64,000 bases of DNA from MPNP01 sp963668325 (GTDB taxonomy: Bacteria; Pseudomonadota; Alphaproteobacteria; Rhodobacterales; Rhodobacteraceae): the NCBI GenBank assembly GCA_963668325.1, contig OY764222.1, forward strand, positions 682,001-746,000, given 5' to 3'. Below the pieces are notes generated by a model, which saw only the letters and a list, made by a program, of their open reading frames with translations, was not told the DNA's origin and did not search any database. Below, in pieces: positions 1-8,651 of this stretch (position 1 is its first letter; every line of letters begins with the position of its first letter). The position numbers and the translations under genes were made by a program.

Positions 1-676
1 GGGCGTTATTCTCAATAAAGACAAAATGATTGACCAATAAAAACGCGGTTATGATTATCAAAGCAACCATTGCCTTGATTCCCCAGGTTTTTCCAATCAA
101 GGAAAATCTCAACGGCTTGGCCAACCTTATTCCTTTAGTCGACCTGCTTGCCGAGATGGTTCTGGCATTCTGCTCCTGGATATTCTCTTCATCCGGTAGT
201 TTGGCCGGCGATTGATTGGTTTTGCTGCTTTCTGGTATTTCTTCGGGTAGAATTTCCTGCATTATATCCTCAACCAATTTTTCCCTTTCAAGTTGTTGTG
301 CATTCGAGGGGTTTTGCTGGTTTGGTTTGTCAAAGATCTCATCAGTAAAGTCATCCGGATCCATCAAGTTCCACTCATTCATAACCAGATCTTCCGGGTC
401 TTTGGGACCTGTGGCCTTTCTTGAGCGAGTAGATTTGGTCTTTGTCGTTGTTTTGGTGGTTCTTGATGGTGGTCGTCCGGGTTTCCTTCCAGGAGTTTTT
501 GCTTTGACCGGAGCAGGTTTCATTTTCTTTGGCCCAGGTTTGGCTGGAGCCTTTTTGGTAGCGGGATTGACTGTACTGGTCCCTTTCGTATTCCTTGGGG
601 TGCTTTTGGTCTGTTTACTAACTCTGGGCTTTTTCACAGGAGTTGTTTTCTCGTCTTTCTCTATTGGATTTTTCAT
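1..676 (-). CDS. DotF/IcmG-like basic membrane protein of the type IVB secretion system (3' end outside window)
   Basis: The frame is open from an ATG at 676 to the window edge, so the C-terminus is missing and about 225 residues are visible. Residues 1 to about 85 are rich in Lys, Pro and Thr (runs such as KKAPAKPGPKK), like a basic histone-H1-type tail. An acidic, Gln/Asn-rich stretch follows, then one hydrophobic segment (MVALIIITAFLLVNHFVF) right at the edge. It starts about 26 bases after the dotG stop, on the same strand. In Dot/Icm and IncI tra operons the gene after dotG is dotF/icmG, a bitopic inner-membrane protein, which fits one membrane segment after a cytoplasmic N-domain. The assignment rests on gene order and topology, not on recognised sequence motifs. 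The basic tail might contact DNA or an acidic partner; that is inference. Confidence 0.55.
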   Translation of the reverse strand, partial: MKNPIEKDEKTTPVKKPRVSKQTKSTPRNTKGTSTVNPATKKAPAKPGPKKMKPAPVKAKTPGRKPGRPPSRTTKTTTKTKSTRSRKATGPKDPEDLVMNEWNLMDPDDFTDEIFDKPNQQNPSNAQQLEREKLVEDIMQEILPEEIPESSKTNQSPAKLPDEENIQEQNARTISASRSTKGIRLAKPLRFSLIGKTWGIKAMVALIIITAFLLVNHFVFIENNA

Positions 677-702
677 TACTGTTACCTTCCTCGTTTACGT
701 GT

Positions 703-2151
703 CTAATTCAGGTTCACTGTTGAACCGGTGAACAAAATGCCGACAGGATGCCCGCTTTGAATGGTGATCAAGGGACCCCTTGGGATATGATTGGTAATAT
801 CTGACGAAATGGCACTGAAGCTGTTTTTCAGCCCGGCATATCCTGCTTGTTCAAGAGTTGAGGGTTCCGCAACCAACACTTGGGAATTGCCAATTACTCC
901 TATGGTTGAACGGGGTTGAGCAAGACTTTCGGCCAAACCGGAAATAAATGACGTAGCAAAAACAGGGCCATATCTTTGTAGAAGTCGAGGTTCTACCTTG
1001 CTAGCAATAAGTGATTGTCCTTCAATGCCATCTATAGCCAAGGCGGAGGCGGTAAATTCCTGACCTGTCAAATCCACCAGCTTATTGAAGGAAACCAATA
1101 CTCCTTGGCCACCTGGTGAAGTATTAAATTGTCCTACCAGCCGCCAACCCTTGTACGACCCATGTGTAATTTCAACCAGTATGGGGCCGGGGAAATCCGA
1201 GGTTACTTCGGCAATAACTTCAGCATAGAATATGCTACCTGCTGAAATTCTTTTAATTGACCCTTCATTGTCTTTGCCTTCGTTTTGGTCAGTTGTCCCC
1301 AAAGCAGGGCTGTTTCCAAGTATGGTAGATGGTTCCGTGGGGGTACCATTTTGATCATCAGGGTCTGTAAAGAAACCTGCTTCCGGGGTTTGTACAACCA
1401 AGGCATTGGCAATTGCATTCATCTGATTAAGAACAGCCAACCCATACTTGGATTGTTTTTGCGAATTATCATTCTGGGTTGGGTTAGGCATATAGTTTGT
1501 ACTGGTGCTGAGGATGGTTACTTCGCCTTGGGATTGGCGAGAGTCATTTTTCACCAGTGGGTTTGAGACCTGCGGTGTGTCGAGCTGCAGAGAATTGTTT
1601 AATGCCGCAAGTAAATCCTCGGCGGTATTCTTTTCATTGGCAATCGGTGACTTATCCTGAAGCAGGGCATCCCTTTCTGATTCTTGCGTTTGATCTGACA
1701 AAATCTCCTGATCTGAAGTTGACCAGGGTAGCAGGACTGAAATCTCTTCGACCTGGATTGTTTCAGTAACAACTTCTGGAATCAAAATGTAGGATTCACT
1801 GGTATCCTCTACCGAAGCAATGTTCTTCTGGTTGGCAAGTTTTACCGTTTCCTGATACTGGTCGGAATTCCTTTGGGTATCTCCGCCTGGCGTCGTGATC
1901 ATCTTGGGAATTCTGGCCAAATGGGAGGTGTCCTGCTGAGTTGCCCGTATGCTTAGATAGATACCTCCAGCCAACCCCACCAAAATAACAGTAATACCCA
2001 ACGAAATTCTCAGTTTAGGTTTGCGATAATTGTATATGGTACCACTTTGCTCTTTTGTATTGGCAGTTCTGGGTGCTTTGAAAATAGGAAAGAATCCGCC
2101 AAGCCCTTTTGCCATAACCATGGGGCGATACCTGAACCACCTATTGTTCAT
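703..2151 (-). CDS. dotG: DotG/IcmE (TraO-like) core channel protein
   Basis: This 482-residue protein has an N-terminal cytoplasmic stretch, one membrane segment at about residues 49-69 (ISLGITVILVGLAGGIYLSI), a long low-complexity periplasmic linker, and a C-terminal TrbI/VirB10-like domain from about residue 300. The domain contains GSIFYAEVIAEVTSDFPGP and HGSYKGWRLVGQF, hallmarks of the DotG/IcmE C-domain. In the family this protein spans the envelope and forms the secretion channel with DotH. Its length is close to plasmid TraO proteins rather than the much longer Legionella DotG, which carries a repeat region. An alternative start is the ATG at 2115 (MAKGLGGFF). It lies 37 bases downstream of dotH and belongs to the dotI-dotH-dotG series. 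Confidence 0.85.
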   Translation of the reverse strand: MNNRWFRYRPMVMAKGLGGFFPIFKAPRTANTKEQSGTIYNYRKPKLRISLGITVILVGLAGGIYLSIRATQQDTSHLARIPKMITTPGGDTQRNSDQYQETVKLANQKNIASVEDTSESYILIPEVVTETIQVEEISVLLPWSTSDQEILSDQTQESERDALLQDKSPIANEKNTAEDLLAALNNSLQLDTPQVSNPLVKNDSRQSQGEVTILSTSTNYMPNPTQNDNSQKQSKYGLAVLNQMNAIANALVVQTPEAGFFTDPDDQNGTPTEPSTILGNSPALGTTDQNEGKDNEGSIKRISAGSIFYAEVIAEVTSDFPGPILVEITHGSYKGWRLVGQFNTSPGGQGVLVSFNKLVDLTGQEFTASALAIDGIEGQSLIASKVEPRLLQRYGPVFATSFISGLAESLAQPRSTIGVIGNSQVLVAEPSTLEQAGYAGLKNSFSAISSDITNHIPRGPLITIQSGHPVGILFTGSTVNLN

Positions 2152-2188
2152 TGCTCACAAACCAGTTTGGGCAACATAGCCACGCAAT

Positions 2189-3109
2189 TCACTGGCCGGT
2201 TGATTCATTGCGGTTCAGTGTAACTTTTTTCACTTGATCACCAACCGAAAATAGGAGAACAGAACTGTAGGGTAAATGATAGGAAACGATTCCATCAGGG
2301 CCGGCAAGTGAACCTAGCCAGGGAGGAGAAAGGAGATGGTATCTTGAGCGTATAAATAAATCCTCTCCCTTGACCCACCCCTCTGCCTTTACACCTTCAA
2401 TGGTAATCTTCATGGCTTCATCGGGAGAAAAGGTTCCTGCTAAAACTTTCAATAAATCCTGATTGCCTGGTAATGGAAAATGCTCAACAGGATCAGGACT
2501 GGATATTTTTGCCGCTGGTCCAGGTCTGGTAATTTGAAAATTCACCTGATAGTGGACGATCTCTGATGATATCTCTACCTTGAGTACGAGTGGTGTTGCT
2601 TCATCATTGAGGGAAATGACTAGATTGGTCTGCCCAACCCTTGCCAATGGAGATATGGTCAGCGAGTTGGAATTTTCTCCAAGCTGAAGGATCTCAAAAT
2701 TGGCCCCATCTCCGACAACAAATTGATTTACTGGCCAAGGGGCACCGGTTGCATCAAAAAAGCCTATTGCCGAGGCAATGCCAGGAGCAACCCTAACAAC
2801 GGGAGGCTGTCTTCCAGGATCAAGTGATACCAAATGATAATCAATCAGGGGATCAGGCTCTGGTCGGTTTAAAATGGCCGCTTCATTGCCCAGATAGGTT
2901 TCTAGGAACTTATCCACCATTTCCGGGGACATGGGAAAGATATTGTCCAATGCTTCATAAAAATCAGCCCGTTTTTCCGGGATAATCTGCCTTTGCTCAA
3001 CTGAACTGTCTTCCAGATAATTTACCAACTCCTGAACATGCCCGGTAATTGGTTTCAACCATACCATGAAGGAAAGGGTCCAGAAGGTAATGAGGATGAT
3101 ACGTTTCAA
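2189..3109 (-). CDS. dotH: DotH/IcmK (TraN-like) outer-membrane core complex protein
   Basis: This 306-residue protein has a cleavable-looking signal peptide (MKRIILITFWTLSFMVWL). After it comes the conserved DotH signature around residues 92-130: a Pro-rich VVRVAPGIASAIGFFD followed by TGAPWPV. In the family it is a periplasmic/outer-membrane component that forms the core complex with DotC, DotD, DotF and DotG. The C-terminal region (about residues 215-300) is beta-rich, as expected. Only three bases separate it from the dotI stop. DotI, DotH and DotG in this order match both Dot/Icm loci and the IncI traM-traN-traO order. Confidence 0.85.
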   Translation of the reverse strand: MKRIILITFWTLSFMVWLKPITGHVQELVNYLEDSSVEQRQIIPEKRADFYEALDNIFPMSPEMVDKFLETYLGNEAAILNRPEPDPLIDYHLVSLDPGRQPPVVRVAPGIASAIGFFDATGAPWPVNQFVVGDGANFEILQLGENSNSLTISPLARVGQTNLVISLNDEATPLVLKVEISSEIVHYQVNFQITRPGPAAKISSPDPVEHFPLPGNQDLLKVLAGTFSPDEAMKITIEGVKAEGWVKGEDLFIRSRYHLLSPPWLGSLAGPDGIVSYHLPYSSVLLFSVGDQVKKVTLNRNESTGQ

Positions 3110-3112
3110 ATC

Positions 3113-3757
3113 CTACCCCTTTCCTGGTTTCACAACTATCCGTGAAACCCCAACTGCATCAGGAACTTCCCAGGTTGGCAGTCTTGATACCACCAGTTCA
3201 GCCAAAAGAGAATCTCGACTGATTTCACTGGCAGATTCGTAGGTAATCACCAATGGAATCTGGACTTTCCATGTGTAGTTTTTCCCCTCTGCCAAACCGG
3301 AACTGGTTATTACAGCCCCACTGGCAACAACAGTTGAAACCAGCCTGTGATCACGAATGTAATTCAACATTCCGGATATCTCCATGGCATCAAGGAAGTT
3401 ATTCCACCCTTCGGGTTGCTCAAAATATTTGGAGGCATTTAGGAGGTCATTTCGCCAGTTGGCAAAATCAATTGTCATGGCATGAGTTACTGCTTCAACC
3501 GCAAAATTGGTAACCTGGCCATCAGTCAGGAAAGGTGTTGACAAGGGAACCAGAGGGAGAACACCACCATCGACCCTGGTAGCGAAATAAACCGGTTCTG
3601 GCTTGTGGTACAATATCACGAGGAAGGAGACCAGAAGCACGGCTGAGACGAATACCATGACAAGTAGTGTTTTGGACATTCTTTCATGACTTTTCATCCA
3701 GGTTTCATACCTTCGCTGAACATGTTCAACTTCGCCGTAATTGCCCCTGGTTCTCAT
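3113..3757 (-). CDS. dotI: DotI/IcmL (TraM-like) inner-membrane protein
   Basis: This 214-residue protein begins with a short cytoplasmic segment rich in Arg and Glu (VQRRYETWMKSHERMSK). One membrane helix follows (about residues 30-50, LLVMVFVSAVLLVSFLVILY), then a periplasmic domain. The domain opens with YFATRVDGGVLPLVPL and contains ANWRNDLLNASKYF and TWKVQIPLVITY. These are family hallmarks of DotI/IcmL, which forms an inner-membrane ring of the type IVB secretion system. The length matches the family (about 210 residues). It follows pilS by 37 bases and precedes dotH by 3, so pilS, dotI, dotH and dotG are probably one transcript. Confidence 0.88.
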   Translation of the reverse strand: MRTRGNYGEVEHVQRRYETWMKSHERMSKTLLVMVFVSAVLLVSFLVILYHKPEPVYFATRVDGGVLPLVPLSTPFLTDGQVTNFAVEAVTHAMTIDFANWRNDLLNASKYFEQPEGWNNFLDAMEISGMLNYIRDHRLVSTVVASGAVITSSGLAEGKNYTWKVQIPLVITYESASEISRDSLLAELVVSRLPTWEVPDAVGVSRIVVKPGKG

Positions 3758-3794
3758 GGTTTGTTTTTCCCAACCCTTAATCTGGAGGGTGCAC

Positions 3795-4382
3795 CTATCT
3801 GTTGAACGTCCAGGTCAGGGAAACCTCACCAGAACTTGCATTTGCCGTACAAAAACCATCAGCAGCGCTTGATGCTATCCCATCACTATCTGTTTGGGTT
3901 CCATCTGAGACAGAAGCTATGCCGCTACCAATAGTTCCATTCCCAGATGCATCAAAGGCTATGATCCTGGTGCAGACACCTACCGGAACCCCAGCCATCG
4001 CAATGGTAAACTGTCCGGTGGCACCAGTTACTGTAATTGCACCTCCAAAACCATGTATAAGGGCATCCATATCCCCATCACTGTCCGAATCTAGTAAAAT
4101 ATTCGAGGGAGCCGCATTGGAAGTAATCAGTAAAGTGTTTAAGCCACCTGTGCCGAAAGTTGCCTGCGTTTGAAAAAGGGCCCTTACCTGGGTTTGCAAA
4201 GAGGCTAGAGTTCGTACCATTTCATTGGTCTTCGCTGAAATTGATGCTTGTTGGAAAAATACAATTCCACCGATAATTGTGCCTAATGCTATCACCGTGA
4301 ATAGCGCTGCTTCTATTAAGGTAGCCCCTCTTTCACTCTGCTTATTTACATGGGATCTAAATCCAAGTCTTTTTACCAACAT
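3795..4382 (-). CDS. pilS: PilS-type type IVb major prepilin
   Basis: From the ATG at 4382 the protein is about 195 residues. After a short basic leader it carries the prepilin motif SERG followed by ATLIEAALFTV, with cleavage expected after the Gly and the conserved Glu at mature position 5. The hydrophobic helix continues for about 20 residues. Two C-terminal Cys (CTRII and GFCTAN) could form the pilin disulphide loop. A longer start at 4433 exists, but 4382 has GGAG upstream and puts the shared promoter boxes at the same distance as in the other pil operons. R64 PilS is the major thin-pilus subunit used in mating. Here it is separated from the pilL-pilR genes by a toxin-antitoxin cluster and heads the pilS-dot transcript. 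Confidence 0.8.
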   Translation of the reverse strand: MLVKRLGFRSHVNKQSERGATLIEAALFTVIALGTIIGGIVFFQQASISAKTNEMVRTLASLQTQVRALFQTQATFGTGGLNTLLITSNAAPSNILLDSDSDGDMDALIHGFGGAITVTGATGQFTIAMAGVPVGVCTRIIAFDASGNGTIGSGIASVSDGTQTDSDGIASSAADGFCTANASSGEVSLTWTFNR

Positions 4383-4434
4383 AACTTTTGTCTCCAAAGA
4401 TAAATTCGTGTTTGCTTTGGAACTACAATTCATC

Positions 4435-4491
4435 AGTTTGGTGAAACTCCAAACAAAATTTTAAGATTTGGTGAATTTCAATGTGGATAAC
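4435..4491 (-). promoter_or_regulatory. Shared pil/dot upstream region of pilS (DnaA-box-like + GTTTCACC box)
   Basis: On the minus strand, TTATCCACA (4490-4482) is a perfect match to the DnaA-box consensus. GTTTCACC (4447-4440) lies 44 bases downstream, measured core to core, within the imperfect inverted repeat AGTTT-GGTG-AAACT (4435-4448). The pilS ATG at 4382 is 58 bases after the second box. The same pair at nearly the same distances lies before pilL and dotM. Which protein binds is not known. Confidence 0.6.
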
Positions 4492-4840
4492 ATCAACTTG
4501 GAGAAACGTATTGGTTTTGGCGTATTATCTTGGGGTCTATGACGTATGATCTTCCCATGAGGTCGGCTTAAGATAACCATCTCATAAGCAAGTGTTCTCT
4601 TTTCTTTACTTATTTGGGAGAATCTAGATGACAATTGGCTGTGACAGGAACAACCCCTAGGTAGCTTGCCAACTGCTGTAGAAAACCAAACTTATCAAAT
4701 TTTAAAGGGAGAACTAATTCCAAAATTTGAGTAACAAAAAGAACAGTCAGGAAAAGATAAGAACCTCTTCTATTCACTTGGTAATCAAATGGTGAGGGTG
4801 GCTTGAAAGGATCTGGAAGATCATAGATTAAATCAGGCTC
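4492..4840. other. Intergenic region between pilS promoter and AbiEii gene
   Basis: About 350 bases without a convincing ORF. It lies between the upstream boxes of pilS and the stop of the first AbiEii-type gene. It probably marks the right-hand edge of the pilS transcript and the left-hand edge of the inserted toxin-antitoxin cluster. I see no clear terminator hairpin or RNA gene in it. Confidence 0.4.
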
Positions 4841-5734
4841 TTAAATACCACCGCTTGTCAATTTGCATTGTATGTCAGAAAACAAACAACAAAGATGTTC
4901 TGAAAAATTTTTACGCCAAGTTTCGTCCTTGATTTTTGCTAGTACGATTTCCGGTGGCAAAAAACGCGACATTTGGGCAATAAAGTCATTTTGTAAGAGG
5001 AGTTCAGGAATCTTCTCCAAGGACTGATTTATCCTTTCATTTAAATTATTTTGGTTGCAGTCCTGGCTTCTCTTTTTGATTAACCCAACATCTGATTTAA
5101 CACCCTTTTCAGTCAACCACCATAAATCCCAAAGGTCCCGCCAACGTGGATAGCCACGTTCAAGGGTGCTTGAGAATGCCACTATTTTGTCAGCAATTAT
5201 CGACTCTTTGGACTTGACACAGATCTTTATATCCCCACTCTCCTTTGGCAAACAGGTATAATTCAACTTCAATGGCAATTTTTCGTTCAAATTGGAAGGG
5301 ATGGTTGCAATATCCAAATGGATATGCTGCCATGGAAGGTCACGTTTCTTAGGATTGGTAATAACGCTGATCCTCCAAGTGTTTACTGGAACATCAAATG
5401 CTTCAGAACGGTCCTTGGGTGGACGAACTTTTACATGCAATCCGTAACGATTTCCCAAAAAATCCTTTAAGCAGGTTTCAATTCCTCCCATCTGGCCTGC
5501 TGCAAAGTCTTCTCCCCCCTCGAAATCAAGATCTTCGCTTAACCTGGGTGCTCCGTGACATAACCTCAAGGCCGTTCCCCCACAGAATGTCAACCCTTCA
5601 AGAAATTTGCCTTGTTGCAGGGCATAAAGTATGTCATAGTGAAGAATTTCCTTCTCCAGGATAAGTCCTAACCCTCTTAAACTGGGGTCGTTTTCTTGTA
5701 GACTAAAGACAAGATTGGTAAGATCGTATTTCAC
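4841..5734 (-). CDS. AbiEii/AbiGii-type nucleotidyltransferase toxin (copy 1)
   Basis: This 297-residue protein has the nucleotidyltransferase signature FCGGTALRLCHGAPRLSEDL followed by DFEG (about residues 50-72), which holds the GG and the DxD catalytic pair. Later come DIATIP, ESIIADKIVAF and YPRWRDLWDLWWL, all typical of the AbiEii/DUF1814 family. These toxins act in the cytoplasm; characterised relatives add nucleotides to tRNA. The GTG start overlaps the stop of the upstream AbiEi gene (TAGTG), so the pair is translationally coupled. A paralogue lies at 8652-9608. The insertion sits inside the pil/dot gene series. Confidence 0.85.
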   Translation of the reverse strand: MKYDLTNLVFSLQENDPSLRGLGLILEKEILHYDILYALQQGKFLEGLTFCGGTALRLCHGAPRLSEDLDFEGGEDFAAGQMGGIETCLKDFLGNRYGLHVKVRPPKDRSEAFDVPVNTWRISVITNPKKRDLPWQHIHLDIATIPSNLNEKLPLKLNYTCLPKESGDIKICVKSKESIIADKIVAFSSTLERGYPRWRDLWDLWWLTEKGVKSDVGLIKKRSQDCNQNNLNERINQSLEKIPELLLQNDFIAQMSRFLPPEIVLAKIKDETWRKNFSEHLCCLFSDIQCKLTSGGI

Positions 5735-6312
5735 TAGGCCATCTCATTAAAGGCCGGAATGTCTACTTCCAAAATATCATGGTATTCTTCCATATCGACC
5801 ATATAGACATTTCGACCAACACGACGAAGATCTCTTAATGCTGTTTCCAATCGAGCGAGTCTTAGAGGACGGTTTTGATAATCATCAACCAAGGTAGCAG
5901 CAAGAATATCTTCCTTTGATCGAGCTGTATGGGTGAACTCGACAAAACCATAAATTGTTCGGAATAAACCCCTTCGACCAGTAGTCATAACCGTAACCAT
6001 TCCAAGCGGAACTTGCGAGATTGCACCGAATTCCGAAAGGGCAAACTCAAGACTTACATAGTTAAAGTGCCCTTGGCGCAGACAGCTTGCAACCTCTTCA
6101 AGCCTCCAAAATCCTGGAATCGCATTTGAATTGACATAGACACCCCTAGCTGCCCTCGTCAGGATACCCAATCTTGTTAATCGACGAATACCCTCCGTGA
6201 AGGTCTTTTCGGTTCGTTCTGGAAAAAGAGATCTCAGGTCATTAAGAGAAAAAACCGCTTGGCCATGCTTCAGCCTGGTCGAGAGGATTGTTTCTGCTTC
6301 ATTTGCTTTCAT
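5734..6312 (-). CDS. AbiEi-type antitoxin/transcriptional regulator (copy 1)
   Basis: This 192-residue protein has an N-terminal winged-helix-like region (VFSLNDLRSLFPERTEKTF, then GIRRLTRLGILTRAARGVYV). A C-terminal domain follows with LRQGHFNYVSLEFALSEFG, typical of AbiEi antitoxins that carry a 'type IV TA antitoxin' domain. In the AbiE family it represses its own promoter and protects against AbiEii. Two near-identical paralogues lie at 7849-8427 and 9608-10186; differences cluster around residues 65-70 (NSNAIPG versus NSKKKNG). A conserved promoter box lies 39-53 bases upstream of its ATG. Confidence 0.82.
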   Translation of the reverse strand: MKANEAETILSTRLKHGQAVFSLNDLRSLFPERTEKTFTEGIRRLTRLGILTRAARGVYVNSNAIPGFWRLEEVASCLRQGHFNYVSLEFALSEFGAISQVPLGMVTVMTTGRRGLFRTIYGFVEFTHTARSKEDILAATLVDDYQNRPLRLARLETALRDLRRVGRNVYMVDMEEYHDILEVDIPAFNEMA

Positions 6313-6350
6313 TGTTTATTTCTACCCTCGTCTTTCTCTTTAGTTTAATC

Positions 6351-6378
6351 TATATAGGAAAACTGTAAACTTCAATCT
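6351..6378 (-). promoter_or_regulatory. Promoter/operator of AbiEi copy 1
   Basis: The minus strand has TTGAAG and, 17 bases later, TAGATT, with CAGTTTTCCTATATA between. The core CAGTTTTCCTATATA recurs upstream of the other two AbiEi copies (8466-8480 and 10231-10245) although the surrounding sequence differs. It is a candidate autoregulatory AbiEi site. Confidence 0.5.
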
Positions 6379-6470
6379 TGGATGAAAATGGTATCTCAAC
6401 ATTTGTTTCAACTAAAGTGGCTACATATTAATCGTAAAACTAGATTTTGAAGGATCTTCGTTACAATCTT

Positions 6471-7119
6471 GCCACCATCCTTCATCATCAACCCGCTTCT
6501 AGGAATCCTCTCCTGGTAGAAGCTCTAACTCGGCTTCGTCTTGTGAACCGTAGCAACTTGGCATAAGCCGTATTTATAATACTTTTCTAATTGAAGGAAA
6601 GGAACCTCCTGACATTCAAGAAAACAGTGAATCCGTTTTGGTAGTTTTCCCAAAAAGTGACTTGAATGCTACTTTTCGCCTATTTGTAGCAAAAGAAGCT
6701 GAAAAAGGTCGAATCATGGGGGTAGATGAGTTGTTGCTATTAAAGCACTTCCTTCAGTATCCAGAAATTGACACTTTAACTGCAACAACTCTTTGTCAAT
6801 TGAGTGAACCTCAAACCCGTAAGAGACTTTCTGATATGGAGACCAAAGGATACCATGGTGGTAGGGGGCGTGGGTCCTATTGGAGTACACACCCTGACCT
6901 ATACAATCGATTAATTGAAGGTAAACATGGTTACGAGCACCGACAAATTTATTGGGAAGTTACAAAAAACCAGGTGCTTAGTATTCTAAATGGAACGCGC
7001 CCATCGAAAAGATTCTGGCCTTAGTAACAAAGAAATCAGGCAGGTCACACGCTTTGACCGAAATCAAGTTTACAGATTGATGGGAGAGTTACAAAAGGAA
7101 AACTCCAACTTACAGGACT
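6471..7119 (+). pseudogene. Remnant of a Schlafen/AlbA_2-type ATP-binding helicase-like regulator
   Basis: Three frames in a row carry pieces of the conserved C-terminal part of the AlbA_2 'putative DNA-binding/ATP-binding' family. First, about 6486-6555, NLATILHHQPASRNPLLVEAL and RLRLVNRSNL. Second, in another frame from 6557, LGISRIYNTFLIEGKEPPDI running into the 6638-7024 ORF (VDELLLLKHFL, a GRGRGSYW winged-helix end). Third, after a frameshift near 6990, GLSNKEIRQVTRFDRNQVYR and LMGELQKE, the final HTH of the family. The N-terminal catalytic part is absent. It is therefore a decayed gene with at least two frameshifts, not a functional 128-residue protein. It lies inside the duplicated toxin-antitoxin cluster. 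Confidence 0.7.
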
Positions 7120-7125
7120 AGGCAG

Positions 7126-7690
7126 AAATGCTCGCTACCAACTCCGAATTGCTCACTTAAATGCTCGTGAGCATTAATTTCAGCATTTAATCGCTTAAAT
7201 GCTCGTTAATTGCTGTTTTGCCAATTTGATCAAGCAACAAGCCTTTGGATAAATGAATTGCCAACTCAATCTGTTGCAATCTGGTCCACAATCTACAGGC
7301 AAATATAAATGCTCGCTACCAACTCCGAATTGCTCACTTAAATGCTCGTGAGCATTAATTTCAGCATTTAATTGCTTAAATGCTCGTTAATTGCTGTTTT
7401 GCCAATTTGATCAAGCAACAAGCCTTTGGATAAATGAATTGCCAACTCAATCTGTTGCAATCTGGTCCACAATCTACAGGCAAATATAAATGCCCGCTAC
7501 CAACTCCGAATTGCTCACTTAAATGCTCGTGAGCATTAATTTCAGCATTTAATCGCTTAAATGCTCGTTAATTGCTGTTTTGCCAATTTGATCAACCGCA
7601 AACCTTTGGATAAATGAATTGCCAACTCAATCTGTTGCAATCTGGTCCACAATCTACAGGCAAATATAAATGCTCGTTAATTTCAGGGTG
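7126..7690. repeat. Three 181-bp tandem repeats with internal AAATGCTCG hairpins
   Basis: Units start at 7126, 7307 and 7488 (period 181; the third is one base shorter), followed by the first bases of a fourth at 7668. Each unit has about four AAATGCTCG-type words, including the hairpin AATGCTC-GT-GAGCATT, and a conserved 3' half (TTGCCAATTTGATCAAGCAA and beyond). Units one and two are almost identical, so the amplification is recent. No ORF crosses the repeats. The array ends abruptly in the AbiEii remnant at about 7691. Iterons, a structured RNA or simple slippage are all possible. Confidence 0.8.
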
Positions 7691-7849
7691 ATAGTCCACA
7701 GAATGTCAGCTCTTCAAGAAATTTGCCTTGTTGCAGGGCATAAAGTATATCATAGTGAAGAATTTCCTTCTCCAGAATTAATCCCAAACCCGTTAAACTG
7801 GGATCATTTTCTTGTAACCTGAGGACAGACCAGCAAGATCGTATTTCAC
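7691..7849 (-). pseudogene. 5' remnant of an AbiEii-type toxin gene (copy 2)
   Basis: Reading minus from the GTG that overlaps the AbiEi copy 2 stop, about 50 codons match the start of the AbiEii genes. The alignment is lost at the tandem repeats. One base is missing near 7825 relative to copy 1, so the frame is also broken. The outer half resembles copy 1 (GGGCATAAAGTAT-type sequence) and the inner half matches copy 3 (AATCCCAAACCCGTTAAACT), so the remnant looks like a recombinant of its neighbours. Confidence 0.75.
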
Positions 7850-8427
7850 TAGGCCATCTCCTTTATGTCCGCAAGTTGCTCATCCAAAATATCCTGGTAC
7901 TCTTCCATATCGACCATATAGACATTACGGCCAACACGACGGAGATCTCTCAATGCTGTTTCCAACCTAGCAAGTCGTAGTGGACGGTTATAGTAATCAT
8001 CTACCAAAGTGGCAGCAAGAATGTCTTCCTTTGATCTAGCTGTATGGGTGAATTCAACAAATCCATAAATAGTTCGAAATAAACCCCTTCGACCAGTCGT
8101 CATGACCGTTACCATTCCAAGGGGAACTTGCGAGATTGCACCAAATTCTGATAACGCAAACTCAAGACTGACATAGTTCAAGTGACCTTGGCGCAGACAG
8201 CTTGCAACCTCTTCAAGCCGCCAGAATCCATTTTTTTTCTTTGAATTGACATAGACTCCCCTGGCCGCCCTCGTCAGGATACCCATTCTTGTTAGACGAC
8301 GAATACCCTCTGTGAAGGTCTTTTCAGACCGTTCTGGAAATAGGGATCTGAGGTCCTTCAATGAGAAAACAACTTGGCCTTGTTCCAACCTTGCCGAGAG
8401 GATTGTTTCTGCTTCATTTGCTTTCAT
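7849..8427 (-). CDS. AbiEi-type antitoxin/transcriptional regulator (copy 2, without intact partner)
   Basis: This 192-residue paralogue of the antitoxins at 5734-6312 and 9608-10186 has the same domains: an N-terminal HTH (VFSLKDLRSLFPERSEKTF) and the AbiEi core (QGHLNYVSLEFALSEFGAIS). Its tail differs (QDILDEQLADIKEMA). Its cognate AbiEii gene survives only as the remnant at 7691-7849, so it is an orphan antitoxin. It may still cross-neutralise the paralogous toxins or co-repress their promoters, because its own promoter box (8466-8480) is conserved. Confidence 0.82.
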   Translation of the reverse strand: MKANEAETILSARLEQGQVVFSLKDLRSLFPERSEKTFTEGIRRLTRMGILTRAARGVYVNSKKKNGFWRLEEVASCLRQGHLNYVSLEFALSEFGAISQVPLGMVTVMTTGRRGLFRTIYGFVEFTHTARSKEDILAATLVDDYYNRPLRLARLETALRDLRRVGRNVYMVDMEEYQDILDEQLADIKEMA

Positions 8428-8465
8428 TGTATATTCCCACCCTCGTCTTTCTCTTTAGTTTAATC

Positions 8466-8493
8466 TATATAGGAAAACTGCACACTTCAAGCT
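8466..8493 (-). promoter_or_regulatory. Promoter/operator of AbiEi copy 2
   Basis: It contains the conserved minus-strand box CAGTTTTCCTATATA (8480-8466), preceded by TTGAAG-like sequence at -35 spacing, as at the other two AbiEi copies. The sequence between box and ATG (TAAACTAAAGAGAAAGACGA) is shared with copy 1, which shows that the promoter was duplicated with the gene. Confidence 0.5.
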
Positions 8494-8651
8494 CAATCTA
8501 GTAGTGCCTATGCAAAGATTCCACCAGTAAGTGGTCCCATTTCATTGGTTGTTATAAATCTGAGCAACTAGAATTATTTTATTGGTTTTGTCAGGGCCGA
8601 TCATGAGTACCTTTTCCAACAGATTCAGAAAAAATGACCCCTTCCTTTCAT

